Source: Lachnospiraceae bacterium
GTDB taxonomy: Bacteria > Bacillota > Clostridia > Lachnospirales > Lachnospiraceae
Assembly (NCBI GenBank): GCA_910574965.1
Contig: CAJTDB010000009.1
Location: 1 to 50,383 of the forward strand
DNA: 50,383 nucleotides
Direction: 5' to 3'
Position numbers and translations under genes: made by a program. Positions 7,674 to 15,445 of this stretch are shown in pieces (positions within the stretch are counted from its first letter, which is position 1; every line of letters begins with the position of its first letter). Below the pieces are notes generated by a model, which saw only the letters and a program-made list of their open reading frames with translations, was not told the origin of the DNA and searched no databases.

Positions 7674-9604
7674 TCGTGTTCACTTTGCTCCTGGTATTTT
7701 CCGATGCCCTGCAGACGGACGATTCGTTTGGCTTCCTCCGTCATGGAAGAGATGGACGGGAAAGAACCGTGGATATTGTCCAGGAGCCAGTCCATGGAGC
7801 CGATCTGTTCCGGCGGCATAGTCATGCCGTCTGCGTTCTGAAGCGTGCCGTCCTGGGAACGGATTTCGCAGGAAAACGGATGGAAGTGCCCGGAACTGAT
7901 GCTCTGTTTGATCTGCTCTAAAAGGTATCCGGTAGCGGCAGGAACGTGTTTGGAACAGATCACATCGATCATTCCGGAAGAAAGTCCCCAGAAATAATTG
8001 ATGGATTTATCTCTGCTCTGCGCCAGGCCTTTTTTCCAGACTCCGTTTAAAATGCTGCCTACAATTCGTTCGTAGAATTTACCCCAGTGACAGACCGGCA
8101 TAGCTACATTGGTGATCTTTCCGCCCCGGACATCATACAGTCCGAACTGTCTGGAACCCCGGACGGGAGTCAGCAGATCCTGGCCGGAGACATAGGATAC
8201 GTGCCGCGCGTCAAAATATTCTTCGATGGGATTTTCTTTTATGCAGGACCATTCCAGATAGATCGTCGCTTCCGGATTTACCGCCTTTACACCCAGGCCG
8301 AAGGCGTTGATGCTGGCAGTAGAGCCGTAGATGGGGTAATCAGCCACATAGCCGATGGAAGGTTCTTGGCTTAAGATGCCGGCTAAAATACCGGTGAGGT
8401 ATTTGGCCTCATACATTCTGCCGTAATACGTGCGCAGATGTCCGAAGCTGGAGTTTAAAGAACAGTTCAGAATACGGACAGAAGGATATTTCAGCGCTGC
8501 CTTCACACTGGCATTTAACAGCTTGGGGCTGGTGGTAAAGATGATGGTGTAGCCTTCTTCGATGGCTTTTTTGATGACTTCACTGCCTTCCTCCGGATTG
8601 CCGCCGGTGACATAGTAAGTAGTGGCCACACGTCCGGCCAGCGCTTCCTCCAGATAGTGCCGGCCCAGTTCATGCCCATAGGTCCAGCTTGATTCCTCCG
8701 GTGTCCGGTCATGGATGAATGCAATCCGAACAAGTGTTTGTAACTGCGGAAGGATCCGGTTTCTCAAGGATTTTTCATCGGATTCATTTTCGGGCGCCAT
8801 GACAAGCTCCACACTCCGTTTGGCCGGATACATCTGGAAATCTTTCCAGATAGCCGGAATCTCTTCCCGCAGTTCCTTGTAGGATTTGGTCAAAAGGTCC
8901 TCATAACCATAGATTTCCAAATAGGTCAGAAAGGCATCTCCAGAAGTGATGGGGAGGTTTTTGCCGCCTTTTTCCCCATATACATCCAAAAAGTGAATAT
9001 ATGCGGAATGGAAATCCATTTTCTCTTCGTCAGTCCATGGGTCATCTGCGGTCTTTCCCAGAAGCTTTAAAAGTCTGGCATACTGGCCTTCCTGGCTGAA
9101 GTTCAGATAGTTGATGGATGTATTTCTGTAAAAATCCAGAAATTCAAAGTAAATCCGGTTTTCCTTGGAATCGGTCCGCTTAGGGACCAGTCTCGTCACA
9201 TGGGCCTGAATGCTGACCGCGTCCACGTATTTCAGGACGCTGACCCGTTTGTTGCCCTCCACCACATAGAAACGGTTCATAAATTCCACGGCTGTAATGG
9301 GATCCCGGATGCCTTCTTCCATATGTGCGCGGTAAAGGGCGGTCCACTTGCGCGCAAATTCTGAATTTTCTTCCAGAAGAGGCATGAAATTACTGGCAAA
9401 AGCCTGCTTGCGGCCGGCGGTTTTGGTACCCACGATGGCCTCTAAAGGGATTTCTACAAGGCCAAGTTCTGCTTCGGAGGTGATCTCCGAGAAAGAAACC
9501 AGGTCATCTAACGCCTGCAGATAGGGATAGGTTCCCTTTAAAAGCTGGCTCCGGTATACTTTCTGCGCTTTTTTGCGTGCTTTTATATATTCGGATACGG
9601 ACAT
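7670..9604 (-). CDS. cytoplasmic ParB-like / BMP-family ligand-binding fusion protein
   Basis: A 644-residue protein with two recognisable parts. Residues about 45-135 resemble the ParB/sulfiredoxin fold, including EIPLEAIVGTKTAGR and the signature EGNKRVSVLKY (about 116-126), where ParB proteins bind a nucleotide. Residues about 292-600 resemble the BmpA/Med periplasmic-binding fold that binds nucleosides in ABC uptake (AFIHDRTPEESSWTYGHE, GYTIIFTTSP, SIGYVADYPIYGSTASINAFGLG, YVSGQDLLTP). There is no signal peptide or lipobox, so the ligand-binding domain should be in the cytoplasm, as in B. subtilis Med. A signalling role through a nucleoside-like ligand is inferred only. It is coupled to the phosphoesterase gene by a four-base overlap. 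Confidence 0.8.
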   Translation of the reverse strand: MSVSEYIKARKKAQKVYRSQLLKGTYPYLQALDDLVSFSEITSEAELGLVEIPLEAIVGTKTAGRKQAFASNFMPLLEENSEFARKWTALYRAHMEEGIRDPITAVEFMNRFYVVEGNKRVSVLKYVDAVSIQAHVTRLVPKRTDSKENRIYFEFLDFYRNTSINYLNFSQEGQYARLLKLLGKTADDPWTDEEKMDFHSAYIHFLDVYGEKGGKNLPITSGDAFLTYLEIYGYEDLLTKSYKELREEIPAIWKDFQMYPAKRSVELVMAPENESDEKSLRNRILPQLQTLVRIAFIHDRTPEESSWTYGHELGRHYLEEALAGRVATTYYVTGGNPEEGSEVIKKAIEEGYTIIFTTSPKLLNASVKAALKYPSVRILNCSLNSSFGHLRTYYGRMYEAKYLTGILAGILSQEPSIGYVADYPIYGSTASINAFGLGVKAVNPEATIYLEWSCIKENPIEEYFDARHVSYVSGQDLLTPVRGSRQFGLYDVRGGKITNVAMPVCHWGKFYERIVGSILNGVWKKGLAQSRDKSINYFWGLSSGMIDVICSKHVPAATGYLLEQIKQSISSGHFHPFSCEIRSQDGTLQNADGMTMPPEQIGSMDWLLDNIHGSFPSISSMTEEAKRIVRLQGIGKYQEQSEHE

Positions 9605-9799
9605 GTTTATGACTCCTTGTCTGAAATATACTGTTTCCGGAGAATAAGGATGGCTGTCTGCTTAGAATTCCCCGGTCTTATAGATGATTATAATAGAAAA
9701 TAAAAAAAAGGAAAAGGGAGAATGTGCCGGTTTTACGTAAAGATTTTGTTTATTATGTGAAAAAAATGTCAGACATTGGTCAGAATCGAAAAAAATGAC
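9605..9799. other. divergent intergenic region before the decarboxylase operon
   Basis: This AT-rich stretch separates the minus-strand fusion gene from the operon promoter. It holds the ribosome binding site of the minus-strand gene (AAGGAG, read on the minus strand near 9615). I saw no gene or clear hairpin terminator in it. Confidence 0.5.
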
Positions 9800-9828
9800 T
9801 TGAAAAAAGAAGTCCATGTTGTTACAAT
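9800..9828 (+). promoter_or_regulatory. sigma-A promoter of the decarboxylase operon
   Basis: TTGAAA (9800-9805), a 17-base spacer and TACAAT (9823-9828) lie about 54 bases before the ATG at 9882. Each element has one mismatch to the consensus. Confidence 0.75.
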
Positions 9829-9881
9829 TAGAATCGGCAGACCTTGGGTAAACATTAATGAAATATAATGGAGGAGTAAAA

Positions 9882-11318
9882 ATGAGTAATTCGGCACAGA
9901 GCTTGGCAGGTAAGAGGATCAAAGCCTTACTTGACGAGAACAGTTTTGTTGAGATCGGTGCAGCGGTTACGGCGCGCACGACAGATTTTAACATGAACAA
10001 CACGGACACACCATCCGACGGTGTCATGACCGGTTATGGTGTCATCAACGGCAGCCTTGTGTATGTGTACAGCCAGGATGCTTCCGTATTAGGAGGTTCC
10101 ATGGGCGAGATGCATGCGAAGAAGATCGTCCGGATCTATGACATGGCTATGAAGATGGGAGCTCCGGTTATCGGACTTGTGGACTGCGCAGGGCTGAGAC
10201 TTCAGGAGGCTTCGGATGCGTTGAATGCTTTTGGAGAGCTGTATCTGAAGCAGGCGATGGCTTCCGGCGTTGTTCCGCAGATTACAGCGGTCTTCGGCAG
10301 CTGCGGAGGCGGTATGGCAGTGGCTTCGGCCATGTCCGATTTTACCTTTATGGAAAGCAAAAAAGCAAGGCTGTTTGTAAATTCTCCCAATGCTCTGGAA
10401 GGAAATGAAGTATCTAAATGTGATACGGCCAGTGCGGCGTTTCAGAGCGAAGAGGCCGGCATTGTAGATGTGCAGGCAGAAGAAAATGAGCTGCTTGCGA
10501 AAGTTCGCGAGCTGGTTTCTCTGCTTCCGGCTAACAACGAAGACGATCTGTCCTATATGGACTGCGACGATGATCTGAACCGGGCATGTGCGGATCTGGA
10601 GATTTCCATTGGTGATCCGGCGCTGGCGCTTCCGATGATTTCGGATTCCGGCATTTTCTTTGAGACAAAGGCAGACTATGCAAAAGATATGGTGACCGGC
10701 TTTATCAAACTGAACGGAACGACGGTCGGTGCAGTGGCCAACCGAACAGTGCTGTATGATGAAGAGGGAAAAGCAGCAGAAGAGTTCAAACCGGAACTTT
10801 CCGCAAAAGGCTGTGAGAAAGCGGCAAAATTTGTAAAATTCTGTGATGCGTTCAATATTCCGGTTTTGACTCTGACGAACGCTTCCGGTTTTAAAGCTTC
10901 CAAGTGTACAGAGAAGAAGATCGCGAAAGCGGCAGCAGCACTTACTTACGCGTTTGCGGATGCTTCCGTTCCGAAGGTGAACGTAGTAACCGGAAAGGCA
11001 TACGGCAGTGCATACGTAACCATGAACAGCAAAGGACTGGGTGCAGATTTTGTCTACGCATGGCCCAAAGCGGAAATCGGCATGATGGAAGCAAAGCTGG
11101 CGGCAAAGATTATGTATGCGGGAGCAGATGCAGCAGAGCTGAAGGAAAAGGCAGCAGCTTATGCAGAGCTTCAGAACAATGCAGCCTCTGCAGCAAAGAG
11201 AGGTTATGTAGATACGGTCATTGATGCACAGGATACAAGAAAATATGTAATCGGTGCGTTTGAAATGTTATTTACCAAGAGGGAAGAACGTCCGGATAAA
11301 AAACATGGGACCGTTTAA
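9882..11318 (+). CDS. acyl-CoA carboxyltransferase subunit (MmdA / transcarboxylase 12S type)
   Basis: A 478-residue carboxyltransferase of the crotonase-like acyl-CoA carboxylase family. It has paired N and C domains with oxyanion-hole glycines, for example GSCGGGMAVASAMSDFTFM (about residues 137-155) and the C-terminal KAYGSAYVTMNSKGLGADFVYAWP (about 371-394). Such subunits move a carboxyl group between acyl-CoA (methylmalonyl-, malonyl- or glutaconyl-CoA) and biotin. At 478 residues it is a little shorter than typical MmdA (about 510). ATG 9882 follows a strong GGAGGAG. It is the first gene of an operon that also encodes OadG-like, biotin-carrier and sodium-pump subunits and an oxaloacetate-type carboxyltransferase. 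The acyl-CoA used cannot be told from the sequence. Confidence 0.85.
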   Translation: MSNSAQSLAGKRIKALLDENSFVEIGAAVTARTTDFNMNNTDTPSDGVMTGYGVINGSLVYVYSQDASVLGGSMGEMHAKKIVRIYDMAMKMGAPVIGLVDCAGLRLQEASDALNAFGELYLKQAMASGVVPQITAVFGSCGGGMAVASAMSDFTFMESKKARLFVNSPNALEGNEVSKCDTASAAFQSEEAGIVDVQAEENELLAKVRELVSLLPANNEDDLSYMDCDDDLNRACADLEISIGDPALALPMISDSGIFFETKADYAKDMVTGFIKLNGTTVGAVANRTVLYDEEGKAAEEFKPELSAKGCEKAAKFVKFCDAFNIPVLTLTNASGFKASKCTEKKIAKAAAALTYAFADASVPKVNVVTGKAYGSAYVTMNSKGLGADFVYAWPKAEIGMMEAKLAAKIMYAGADAAELKEKAAAYAELQNNAASAAKRGYVDTVIDAQDTRKYVIGAFEMLFTKREERPDKKHGTV

Positions 11319-11333
11319 AGCGAGGTGAAGCAT

Positions 11334-12131
11334 ATGAAACAAAATATAAGAAAAATCCTTGCGGTGCTGGTCCTTGCCATGTCGGTGATGGGGCTGACCG
11401 CCTGCGGGAATACTGCCTCTACGGAACCGGAGATCAATTTTGATGTAAATTATCTTCATTCGGTGGCAGATTTCCTGATTACCAACTGGGATGAGATGCC
11501 GGCGGAAGAGATTGCGCAGTATGCGTCCATGGATGCAGAGGATACAGAGGCGCTGCTTTCCAGGTATGGACTTCCGTTTACTGCAGAAGCATTTACGACT
11601 GCTTTCGCAGGCTATGAAGGTTCTGCAGAGGAGCTGGGCGCCTATGTGTCCACAGATGGCTATGAAGAACCGGTTGTAAAAGGAGATGAGATCACCCTCG
11701 TGACGAATGTGACTTATGAGAATCGTACTGCGAAGGTATCCATTGTCTTTAACAAAAAAAGCGTGGCACAGTCCGTGACCATCGATCCGAAGTACAGCAC
11801 GGCGGAGATTCTGAAGAAAGCGGGAATGAATACGATCCTTGGTATGGGAACCGTGTTCATTGTGCTGATCTTTATCAGTCTGGTGATCTACTGCTTTAAC
11901 TTTATTCCGGGCAATCAGGCGCCGAAGCAGGAAGAAAAGCCGGCACCAAAACCGAGAGCACCGAAAAAACCTGCAGCCAGACCGGCAGCGGCAAAAGAGG
12001 ATCTGGTTGATGACAAAGAACTGGTGGCAGCGATCACAGCAGCTATATGCGCATATACAGGCACTTCTTCTGACGGCTTTGTAGTCCGTTCCATCAGACG
12101 TGCAGAATCATCTAAGTGGAAAAGAGCTTAA
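11334..12131 (+). CDS. OadG-family decarboxylase subunit with an N-terminal lipoprotein-like domain
   Basis: A 265-residue membrane protein. It begins with a lipoprotein-type signal (VLAMSVMGLTAC, Cys near residue 25) and an extracytoplasmic domain of about 130 residues. One transmembrane helix (about 166-188, GTVFIVLIFISLVIYCFNF), a Pro/Lys/Ala-rich linker and a short C-terminal motif (LVAAITAAICAYTG...FVVRSIRRA) follow. The last three elements are typical of the gamma subunit OadG/MmdD, which holds the carboxyltransferase to the membrane pump. The extracytoplasmic domain is extra compared with the ~80-residue classical gamma subunit. ATG 11334 follows GCGAGGTG. The gene lies between the carboxyltransferase and biotin-carrier genes. 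Confidence 0.85.
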   Translation: MKQNIRKILAVLVLAMSVMGLTACGNTASTEPEINFDVNYLHSVADFLITNWDEMPAEEIAQYASMDAEDTEALLSRYGLPFTAEAFTTAFAGYEGSAEELGAYVSTDGYEEPVVKGDEITLVTNVTYENRTAKVSIVFNKKSVAQSVTIDPKYSTAEILKKAGMNTILGMGTVFIVLIFISLVIYCFNFIPGNQAPKQEEKPAPKPRAPKKPAARPAAAKEDLVDDKELVAAITAAICAYTGTSSDGFVVRSIRRAESSKWKRA

Positions 12132-12153
12132 TCAAAACAGGAGGAATTTTAAG

Positions 12154-12531
12154 ATGAAAAATTATACCATTACTGTAAATGGAACCGTATATGATGTAAC
12201 TGTAGAAGAAGGCGGCGCAGGAAGCGCACCGGTCCGTGCGGCAGCTCCGGCACCGAAAGCAGCTCCCGCGGCACCGGCAGCTCCGGCTTCGGCGGCAGCT
12301 CCGGCAGGAGATGCAGGCTCCATTGAAGTGAGCGCTTCCGTTCCGGGCAAAGTATTCAAGGTGGAGGCAAATGTCGGACAGACAGTAAAGAGCGGTGATC
12401 CGATTATCATCCTGGAAGCTATGAAGATGGAGATCCCGGTCGTGGCTCCGGAAGACGGAACCGTTGCAAGTATCGATGTATCTGTAGGGGATGCGGTAGA
12501 ATCCGGTGATGTATTGGCTACACTGAACTGA
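12154..12531 (+). CDS. biotin carboxyl carrier subunit
   Basis: A 125-residue biotin carrier. After a short N-terminal strand (MKNYTITVNGTVYDVTVEE) comes an Ala/Pro-rich flexible linker (about residues 24-55) and a biotinyl domain with the attachment motif EAMKM, in which Lys91 carries biotin. The C-terminus (GDAVESGDVLATLN) closes the barrel. It carries carboxyl groups between the two carboxyltransferases of this operon and the membrane beta subunit. ATG 12154 follows AGGAGG, and the gene sits between the gamma- and beta-subunit genes. It is the only biotin carrier in the cluster, so both carboxyltransferases probably share it. Confidence 0.95.
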   Translation: MKNYTITVNGTVYDVTVEEGGAGSAPVRAAAPAPKAAPAAPAAPASAAAPAGDAGSIEVSASVPGKVFKVEANVGQTVKSGDPIIILEAMKMEIPVVAPEDGTVASIDVSVGDAVESGDVLATLN

Positions 12532-12577
12532 TTCTGACAGTTGGCTGATATGTGAATAAATCATTGGAGGTTACAAT

Positions 12578-13729
12578 ATGAGTTATATTGCTGATACATT
12601 GGGAAACCTCGTGCATCAGACCGCATTTTTTAATCTGACGGTGGGCAACTATATTATGATTGCCGTTGCATGTGTGTTCCTTTATCTGGCTATCGCAAAA
12701 GAATATGAGCCTCTTCTGCTGGTTCCGATTTCTTTTGGTATGCTTTTGGTGAATATCTATCCGGATATTATGCTCAGTATCGAAGATTCGGCGAATGGCG
12801 TTGGAGGTCTTCTTCATTATTTCTATCTGTTGGATGAGTGGGCAATTCTTCCGTCCCTTATCTTTATGGGTGTAGGTGCTATGACGGACTTCGGTCCGCT
12901 GATTGCGAACCCGAAAAGTTTTCTGTTAGGTGCATCTGCACAGTTTGGTATTTTTGCCGCTTATCTTGGCGCTATGGCACTTGGATTCAGCGACAAGGCA
13001 GCAGCGGCTATCTCTATCATCGGCGGTGCAGACGGTCCGACTTCCATCTTCTTGGCAGGTAAGCTGCAGCAGACGGCGATCATGGGGCCCATTGCTGTGG
13101 CGGCGTATTCCTATATGTCTCTGGTGCCGATCATCCAGCCGCCGATCATGAAACTTCTGACGACGGAAAAGGAGCGGAAGATTAAGATGGAGCAGCTTCG
13201 TCCCGTGTCCAAGCTGGAGAAGGTTCTGTTTCCGATCATCGTTACAATCATTGTATCTTTGATCCTTCCGACGACGGCTCCCTTAGTTGGTATGCTGATG
13301 CTTGGAAATCTGTTCCGCGAGAGCGGTGTGGTTCGTCAGTTGACAGAGACGGCTTCGAATGCACTGATGTATATCGTTGTTATCCTTCTGGGTACTTCAG
13401 TAGGCGCGACTACCAGCGCAGAGGCGTTCCTGAACTGGGATACGATTAAAATCGTTATACTTGGTCTGGTAGCTTTCTCCTTTGGTACGGCAGCAGGTGT
13501 CCTGTTTGGTAAACTGATGTGTAAAATAACCGGAGGAAAGGTGAATCCGCTGATTGGTTCTGCAGGCGTGTCCGCAGTGCCGATGGCAGCGCGTGTATCT
13601 CAGAAGGTAGGCGCAGAGGCAGATCCGACCAACTTCCTTCTGATGCATGCCATGGGCCCGAACGTGGCAGGCGTAATCGGTACTGCAGTGGCTGCCGGTA
13701 CGTTTATGGCTATCTTTGGAGTGATGTAA
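12578..13729 (+). CDS. sodium-ion-translocating decarboxylase, beta subunit
   Basis: A 383-residue integral membrane protein of the OadB/MmdB/GcdB family. This subunit decarboxylates carboxybiotin and couples the step to sodium export. Family hallmarks include MGVGAMTDFGPLIANP (about residues 90-105), SIIGGADGPTSIF (about 146-158, with the conserved Asp), the QPPIMKLLTT segment (about 187) and the C-terminal NPLIGSAGVSAVPMAARVSQ and HAMGPNVAGVIGTAVAAG motifs. About nine to eleven transmembrane helices are expected. ATG 12578 follows TTGGAGG. It is the membrane core of the operon and lies just before the tandem hairpin repeats. Confidence 0.95.
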   Translation: MSYIADTLGNLVHQTAFFNLTVGNYIMIAVACVFLYLAIAKEYEPLLLVPISFGMLLVNIYPDIMLSIEDSANGVGGLLHYFYLLDEWAILPSLIFMGVGAMTDFGPLIANPKSFLLGASAQFGIFAAYLGAMALGFSDKAAAAISIIGGADGPTSIFLAGKLQQTAIMGPIAVAAYSYMSLVPIIQPPIMKLLTTEKERKIKMEQLRPVSKLEKVLFPIIVTIIVSLILPTTAPLVGMLMLGNLFRESGVVRQLTETASNALMYIVVILLGTSVGATTSAEAFLNWDTIKIVILGLVAFSFGTAAGVLFGKLMCKITGGKVNPLIGSAGVSAVPMAARVSQKVGAEADPTNFLLMHAMGPNVAGVIGTAVAAGTFMAIFGVM

Positions 13730-13742
13730 ATAAAAAATAAAT

Positions 13743-13952
13743 ACTCTAATCAGCATGTATCAGAAAACACCCGGAAGGATATACGGACATGTAATGTCTG
13801 GATATTCTTCCAGATTAAGAGGGCGTATTCTGAAACATGCGGAACTCTAATCAGCATGTATCAGAAAACACCCGGAAGGATATACAGACATGTAATGTCT
13901 GGATATTCTTCCAGATTAAGAGGGCGTATTCTGAAACATGCGGAACTCTAAT
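13743..13952 (+). repeat. two tandem 101-bp MITE-like hairpin units
   Basis: Two copies of a 101-base unit lie head to tail (13743-13843 and 13844-13944) and differ at one base. ACTCTAAT occurs at the start of each and again after the second (13945-13952), like a target-site duplication. In each unit CATGTATCAGAAAACACCC pairs with GGGCGTATTCTGAAACATG (16 of 19 positions). Inside, GGAAGGATATACAGACAT pairs with ATGTCTGGATATTCTTCC around a GTA loop. No T tract follows, so it is not a normal terminator. It lies between the beta-subunit stop and the ribosome binding site of the next gene, where the hairpins may affect mRNA processing or the amount of the last subunit. Confidence 0.85.
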
Positions 13953-13967
13953 AGGAGGACAAAATAG

Positions 13968-15380
13968 ATGAGTGAAATGGCAAAAAAGCCGATTAAGATT
14001 ACAGAGACGATTCTGCGTGATGCGCATCAGTCTCTGATCGCTACCCGTATGTCTACGGAGCAGATGCTTCCGATTGTGGAGAAGCTGGACCAGGTTGGTT
14101 ATTATTCTCTGGAGTGCTGGGGCGGCGCTACTTTTGACGCGTCTCTTCGCTTTCTGAAAGAAGATCCGTGGGAGCGTCTCCGTCAGATCAAAGCAAGAGC
14201 AAAAAATACAAAACTGCAGATGCTGTTCCGCGGACAGAATATTCTTGGATATCGTCCTTACGGAGACGATGTAGTGGAGTATTTCGTACAGAAATCCATT
14301 GCCAACGGAATTGATATTATCCGTATCTTTGATTGTCTGAATGACCTTCGGAACCTGGAAACCGCAGTAAAAGCTTCCAACAAAGAAGGCGGACACGCGC
14401 AGATTGCCCTTTCTTATACCTTGGGTGATGCATACACACTGGAATACTGGACCAATATCGCCAAAGAAATTGAAGAGATGGGTGCGAATTCCATCTGTAT
14501 CAAAGATATGGCAGGACTTCTGCTTCCGTACGAGGCAACGAAGCTGGTAACGGCTCTGAAAGAAAAAGTTAAAATCCCGATTCAGCTTCACACCCACTAT
14601 ACATCCGGTGTGGCTTCCATGACATACTTAAAGGCTGTAGAGGCAGGTGTGGACGTAATCGATTGTGCAATGTCTCCGTTTGCACTGGGCACGTCTCAGC
14701 CGGCAACTGAAGTTATGGTGGAGACGTTCAAAGGAACGCCCTATGACACAGGCTTTGACCAGAATCTGCTGGCAGAGATCGCGGATTATTTCCGTCCCAT
14801 GCGTGACGAAGCGCTGGAAAGCGGCCTGCTGAACCCGAAAAATATGGGTGTCAATATTAAGACGCTTCTCTATCAGGTGCCGGGCGGTATGCTTTCGAAT
14901 CTGACTTCTCAGTTAAAAGAGCAGCATGCAGAAGATAAGTATTATGAGGTGCTGGAAGAGGTTCCGCGGGTACGTAAAGATCTTGGCGAGTGTCCGCTTG
15001 TAACACCTTCCTCCCAGATCGTCGGAACCCAGGCCGTGTTTAATGTACTCATGGGTGAGCGCTATAAGATGGTGACAAAGGAGACAAAGGCAGTCCTGTC
15101 CGGACGTTACGGCAAGACCGTGAAACCTTTTAATCCGGAAGTGCAGAAGAAGTGTATTGGTGACGAAGAGATTATTACCTGCCGTCCGGCAGATCTGGTA
15201 GGAAATGAGCTGGATACGCTGGAAGCAGAGATGGCACAGTACAAAGAGCAGGATGAGGATGTATTATCCTATGCACTGTTCCCGCAGGTTGCTATGGACT
15301 TCTTCAAATACAGAGAGGCGCAGAAAACGAAAGTAGATGCAACGGTTGCAGATACAGAAAATGGCGCATATCCTGTATAA
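13968..15380 (+). CDS. oxaloacetate decarboxylase alpha / transcarboxylase 5S-type carboxyltransferase
   Basis: A 470-residue HMGL-like TIM-barrel carboxyltransferase of the OadA/PycB/transcarboxylase-5S family, which moves CO2 between oxaloacetate (or pyruvate) and biotin. Motifs include ETILRDAHQSLIATRM (about residues 12-27, metal-binding Asp), the carbamylated-Lys region SICIKDMAGLL (about 175-185) and the metal ligands in HTHYTSGVASM (about 207-217). The conserved C-terminal domain ends near residue 450. It lacks the fused biotin domain of classical OadA and so must use the separate carrier at 12154-12531. ATG 13968 follows AGGAGG just after the tandem repeats. Together with the 12S-type gene at 9882 it recalls the two carboxyltransferases of propionibacterial transcarboxylase. 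Confidence 0.92.
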   Translation: MSEMAKKPIKITETILRDAHQSLIATRMSTEQMLPIVEKLDQVGYYSLECWGGATFDASLRFLKEDPWERLRQIKARAKNTKLQMLFRGQNILGYRPYGDDVVEYFVQKSIANGIDIIRIFDCLNDLRNLETAVKASNKEGGHAQIALSYTLGDAYTLEYWTNIAKEIEEMGANSICIKDMAGLLLPYEATKLVTALKEKVKIPIQLHTHYTSGVASMTYLKAVEAGVDVIDCAMSPFALGTSQPATEVMVETFKGTPYDTGFDQNLLAEIADYFRPMRDEALESGLLNPKNMGVNIKTLLYQVPGGMLSNLTSQLKEQHAEDKYYEVLEEVPRVRKDLGECPLVTPSSQIVGTQAVFNVLMGERYKMVTKETKAVLSGRYGKTVKPFNPEVQKKCIGDEEIITCRPADLVGNELDTLEAEMAQYKEQDEDVLSYALFPQVAMDFFKYREAQKTKVDATVADTENGAYPV

Positions 15381-15402
15381 AAACTGAAATTATTAAGAAG
15401 AA

Positions 15403-15440
15403 AAAGCCGGAGCTGCACAATGTGCAGTCCCGGCTTCTTG
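15403..15440 (+). terminator. terminator of the decarboxylase operon
   Basis: AAGCCGGAGCTGCACA pairs with TGTGCAGTCCCGGCTT (one mismatch) and is followed by CTTGTTTG. On the other strand a run of A/T follows as well, so it probably also ends the minus-strand kinase transcript. Confidence 0.85.
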
Positions 15441-15445
15441 TTTGC

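Noticed and set aside
13743-13944. CRISPR-like repeat
   Set aside because: There are only two units, directly abutting with no unique spacers, and each folds as one long hairpin. A tandem duplication explains it.
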